Shown here: one piece after another, positions 22,403 through 25,097 of the stretch
Numbering within the stretch: the stretch's first letter is position 1
Layout: every line of letters starts with the position of its first letter
Assembly: GCA_944372275.1 (NCBI GenBank)
Contig: CALVYO010000005.1
Span: forward strand, 1-25,097
Origin: an uncultured Bacilli bacterium
GTDB lineage: Bacteria > Bacillota_I > Bacilli_A > RF39 > UBA660
DNA: 25,097 bases
Direction: 5' to 3'
Notes under the pieces: generated by a model
What the model saw: only the letters and a program-made list of their open reading frames with translations
Database searches by the model: none
Told to the model about the DNA's origin: nothing
Position numbers and translations under genes: made by a program

Positions 22403-23180
22403 CTTAAGAAAATTGCAATTAATAGAGCTTGAAATATTAAAGGAAGTAGATAAAATATGTAAAAAATACCATATAAATTATTATATGGCAGAAGGAAGCT
22501 TATTAGGTACAATTCGTCATAATGGTTTTATTCCATGGGATGATGATTTGGATATAATGATGTTAAGGAAAGACTATGAAAAATTTTTAAAAATAGCACC
22601 AAGTGAAATTAATAAAAGATATGAAGTTCAACACAGTACAACAATAAAAAATTATTGGTCACCTTTTATTAAAATACGAGATTTAAAAGAAAGTGAATAT
22701 AAACAATTACATATTTCACATTTGACATCCCATAATGGTCCGTTATTAGATATTTTTCCAGTAGACAATGTTCCTAAAATAGATAGTTTTGGACAATACT
22801 TTCAAAGTTTTAAAATTAGATTGTATCGTGGTATGTTAGGCTTAAAATTATATAGAAAACCCAAAAATATAAAATCATTTATTGTTTATATGATGTCAAA
22901 ATTTTATTCTTTAAAGACGTTACATAAGAAACTAGATAAAACATTTAAAAAATATAATAATGATAGCAATAGATATGTTGTTAATTTGGCTAGTTATTAT
23001 AATTATAAAAAACAAACTTTTCCTAAAAAATATTATGGTAAACCTAGATATGTTAAATTTGAAGATATTTTGGTTCCAGTTCCTAAAGAAGCAGAGAAAA
23101 TATTAGCAAAAGTATATGGAAACTATATGGAATTACCACCGATAGAAAAAAGAGTAATAAAACATCATTTCGATCATTAG
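22395..23180 (+). CDS. LicD family transferase, stand-alone copy 2
   Basis: A 261-residue LicD protein: LRKLQLIELEILKEVDKICK, then AEGSLLGTIRHNGFIPWDD with DDDLD at 49-53, GPLLDIFPVDNVP and the end VYGNYMELPPIEKRV. The expected Pro-Arg after the acid motif is LRKDY here against PR-DY in its two relatives, a possible sign of a different acceptor. ATG 22395 overlaps the previous stop by 8 bases and has only A residues before it, so initiation probably depends on ribosomes ending on the previous gene. GGAAGGTGAT near the stop serves the next gene. Confidence 0.85.
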   Translation: MTNLRKLQLIELEILKEVDKICKKYHINYYMAEGSLLGTIRHNGFIPWDDDLDIMMLRKDYEKFLKIAPSEINKRYEVQHSTTIKNYWSPFIKIRDLKESEYKQLHISHLTSHNGPLLDIFPVDNVPKIDSFGQYFQSFKIRLYRGMLGLKLYRKPKNIKSFIVYMMSKFYSLKTLHKKLDKTFKKYNNDSNRYVVNLASYYNYKKQTFPKKYYGKPRYVKFEDILVPVPKEAEKILAKVYGNYMELPPIEKRVIKHHFDH

Positions 23181-23191
23181 GAAGGTGATTT

Positions 23192-24286
23192 ATGTTTTTA
23201 ATTGATATATTTAAAATAACATTGAATATTATTTATTTGCCATTTAAATGTTTAAAAGAAAAGAATAAAATATTATTTTTAAGTAGACAAACAAATCAAT
23301 TATCGTTGGAATATTATGCGCTTATAAAAGAATTATCAAAAAATAATAATATTGAAATAGTTACAATAATAAAGAAAATCGAGGGAAATTTAAAAAGCTA
23401 TTTGTTTAATTTCTTTTTGCTATTTAAACAAATGTATCATTTAGGAACTTCGAAAGTAGTTATTACTGATGGTTATTCAATTCCTATAAGTATTTTAAAA
23501 CATCGTAAAAATTTAATTATTATACAAATGTGGCATGCTAATGGGATAATAAAAAAAATAGGATTGCAAACATTAGACAAAAGAAGTAAAAAGCAAAAAA
23601 AATTAGCAATCAAAATGAATATGCATAAGAATTATAATTATGTTATTTCTTCTTCTAAACACTCATCAATGGTATTTAATAAAGCATTTAATGTTAATTT
23701 AAAAAATATTTTAAATTTTGGAACACCAATGTTAGATTATATATATTATCGGAAAAATAACAAGTCAAAAGAAATAAAAAATAAATATAATTTATATAAC
23801 AAAAAAATAATTGTTTATTTGCCAACATATCGTAAAAATATGATAGATTATAATATTTTATTAAAAAATATTGATTTTGATAAATATTACTTTGTGATTA
23901 AAAATCATCCAATTGATAAATTAAATATGAATGATGATAGGGTAATTATAATTAATGATTATATAGCAGAAGATTTAATAAGTATAGCAGATTATGTTAT
24001 TAGTGATTATTCTAATGTGGTTTTTGAAGCAATATTAAGCAATAAAAAAACTTTTTGCTATATTTATGATTATGAAGAATATAAAAGAGATTTTGGCTTA
24101 AATATTGATATAAAGAAACAATTTAAATATGCTTTTGATGATATTGATGAGTTAATAGAAAATTTGGATATCAAATACGATATGCAATATTCATTAAATT
24201 TTGCTAAAAAATATGTTGAAAATTTTGACGGAAAATGTACTAGCCGAATAATTTCGTTTATAGAAAAACTTATGATAAAATATTGA
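23192..24286 (+). CDS. CDP-glycerol glycerophosphotransferase family protein (TagB/TagF-like)
   Basis: A 364-residue enzyme of the teichoic acid polymerase family, similar in length to TagB rather than the longer TagF. Markers: VITDGYSIPISIL, then IIQMWHANGIIKKIGL with the catalytic-type His, FGTPMLDYIYY, IIVYLPTYRKNM, FVIKNHP and DYVISDYSNVVFEAILSNK, a close match to the family's sugar- and phosphate-binding C-terminal half. The N-terminal helix (FLIDIFKITLNIIYLPFKCL) suggests membrane attachment. Family members transfer glycerol phosphate or ribitol phosphate from CDP-linked donors. In this operon a CMP-phosphonate donor is a second possibility. Ribosome site AAGGTGAT, 11 bases from the LicD stop. 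Confidence 0.87.
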   Translation: MFLIDIFKITLNIIYLPFKCLKEKNKILFLSRQTNQLSLEYYALIKELSKNNNIEIVTIIKKIEGNLKSYLFNFFLLFKQMYHLGTSKVVITDGYSIPISILKHRKNLIIIQMWHANGIIKKIGLQTLDKRSKKQKKLAIKMNMHKNYNYVISSSKHSSMVFNKAFNVNLKNILNFGTPMLDYIYYRKNNKSKEIKNKYNLYNKKIIVYLPTYRKNMIDYNILLKNIDFDKYYFVIKNHPIDKLNMNDDRVIIINDYIAEDLISIADYVISDYSNVVFEAILSNKKTFCYIYDYEEYKRDFGLNIDIKKQFKYAFDDIDELIENLDIKYDMQYSLNFAKKYVENFDGKCTSRIISFIEKLMIKY

Positions 24287-24300
24287 TAGACGGTGATAAA

Positions 24301-25086
24301 ATGAAGAAATTTTTTGATGATATTAAAAAATATTTTAAGTATATGATTTATTCAACTAAATCTAATTTAAAAACTGAAGTAGCTAATTCCTATTTAAATT
24401 GGCTTTGGTGGATATTAGATCCATTATGTTTTATGTTAGTATACACATTTATTGTTGAAATAGTTTTTAAAACAAAAGAAGAAAATTTACCAGTATTTGT
24501 TTTAATTGGGTTAACAGCTTGGAATTTCTTTAATATTACTGTTAATTCAAGTGTTAAATTGATTGCTAATAATAAATCGATTGTCACTAAAGTATATATC
24601 CCCAAATATATATTATTATTAATTAAAATGTTTACTAATTTATTCAAAATGTTTATATCTTGGGGCTTAATTTTAGTTATGATGTTAATATTTAAAGTTC
24701 CATATACACTTTATATGTTGCAGTTTTTACCAGTTTTAATTGTACTGTTTGTATTATCGTTTGGTATCGCTTGTATTTTAATGCACTTTGGTGTATTTGT
24801 TGAAGATTTAAGTAATGTTATGACAATTTTACTTAAGTTGACATTTTATTTATCTGGGATTTTTTATGCAATATCAACTAGAGTACCTAGTCCTTATAAT
24901 AGAATATTGCTTAATTTAAACCCTATAGCATTTATAATTGATTCGTTTAGAAAAACATTTTTAAATGCTCATATTGTAAATTATCGAATGCTAGGATTAT
25001 GGTTATTAGTAGGAATTATTTTATCAATTATTGGTATTAAAACAATTCAAAAATATGAAAATAGTTATGCGAAGGTGACAAAATGA
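24301..25086 (+). CDS. ABC transporter permease, TagG/Wzm type
   Basis: Membrane subunit of a polysaccharide or teichoic acid exporter. The 261 residues have six hydrophobic segments; recognisable family text includes NSYLNWLWWILDPLCFMLVY, IGLTAWNFFNITVNSSVKLI, YIPKYILLL, GVFVEDLSNVMTILLKLTFY, LSGIFYAIS and NLNPIAFIIDSFR. The start is ATG 24301 behind GACGGTGATAAA; a TTG at 24283 in frame has no ribosome site. It overlaps the following gene in an ATGA arrangement, as TagG and its ATPase TagH commonly do. It should export the polymer made by the upstream enzymes. Confidence 0.9.
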   Translation: MKKFFDDIKKYFKYMIYSTKSNLKTEVANSYLNWLWWILDPLCFMLVYTFIVEIVFKTKEENLPVFVLIGLTAWNFFNITVNSSVKLIANNKSIVTKVYIPKYILLLIKMFTNLFKMFISWGLILVMMLIFKVPYTLYMLQFLPVLIVLFVLSFGIACILMHFGVFVEDLSNVMTILLKLTFYLSGIFYAISTRVPSPYNRILLNLNPIAFIIDSFRKTFLNAHIVNYRMLGLWLLVGIILSIIGIKTIQKYENSYAKVTK

Positions 25087-25097
25087 GTAAAGATGCA
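25083..25097 (+). CDS. Start of the next gene, probably the TagH-type ATPase
   Basis: ATG overlaps the permease stop (ATGA) after GAAGGTGACAAA, a strong ribosome site. Only five codons (MSKDA) lie in the window. An ATP-binding partner is expected by position; nothing in the five residues shows it. Confidence 0.5.

Noticed and set aside
19678..23180. Phosphocholine decoration through LicD, as in pneumococcus
   Set aside because: No licA, licB or licC homologue is in the operon, while a complete phosphonate donor pathway is. It remains possible if those genes lie elsewhere.
24283..24300. TTG start six codons upstream of the TagG-type permease
   Set aside because: It has no ribosome site, while ATG 24301 follows GGTGAT at good distance.
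1..25097. Insertion sequences, prophage, tRNA or rRNA genes
   Set aside because: No transposase, integrase, cloverleaf or rRNA-like sequence was recognised, and base composition looks even by eye.

Overview
The window reads as chromosomal DNA of a very AT-rich, low-GC Gram-positive bacterium. TGA is used as a stop codon, Shine-Dalgarno sites are strong (AAGGAG or AGGTGAT types), and the order nusB-xseA-xseB followed by spoIVB and spoIIM is Bacilli/Clostridia-like. Together with a cohesin/dockerin pair and several LicD genes this suggests a gut-type member of the Bacilli related to Erysipelotrichales/RF39, but the exact lineage is an inference.

Region 1 (1-9625) is a loosely organised chromosomal stretch: the end of nusB, xseA and xseB, the wreck of an ECF sigma/anti-sigma pair, an Imm-5-like protein, a MazG-like pyrophosphohydrolase, a VanZ-RDD membrane protein, a small membrane protein, an ABC exporter pair, a flavodoxin with an ACG where its start codon should be, an ASCH protein, a TspO-like protein, the SpoIVB-type protease, a 29-residue membrane peptide on the minus strand, and SpoIIM. 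Region 2 (9648-11486) holds mnmA and a convergent CDP-alcohol phosphatidyltransferase that share one bidirectional terminator. Region 3 (11674-15372) encodes a secreted glucosaminidase ending in a dockerin and, 9 bases later, a membrane-anchored cohesin protein, which look like a self-contained enzyme-and-anchor pair.

Region 4 (15412 to the right edge) is one tightly packed operon and the most interesting part. PEP mutase and phosphonopyruvate decarboxylase make phosphonoacetaldehyde. A two-domain protein then joins a nucleotidyltransferase to an iron-type alcohol dehydrogenase, which predicts reduction to 2-hydroxyethylphosphonate (HEP) and activation to CMP-HEP. Three LicD domains (one fused to a family 2 glycosyltransferase), a CDP-glycerol glycerophosphotransferase-type enzyme and a TagG-type exporter follow. 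No choline kinase, no choline cytidylyltransferase and no aminoethylphosphonate transaminase are visible. The simplest reading is a teichoic-acid-like or capsular polymer decorated with hydroxyethylphosphonate by LicD enzymes using a CMP-phosphonate donor.

Two layout habits recur. Likely -10 boxes sit only 16 to 23 bases before start codons, implying very short leaders, and terminator hairpins often overlap the stop codon of the gene they end. No stretch longer than 300 bases lacks a gene. No rRNA, tRNA, CRISPR array or insertion sequence was seen.
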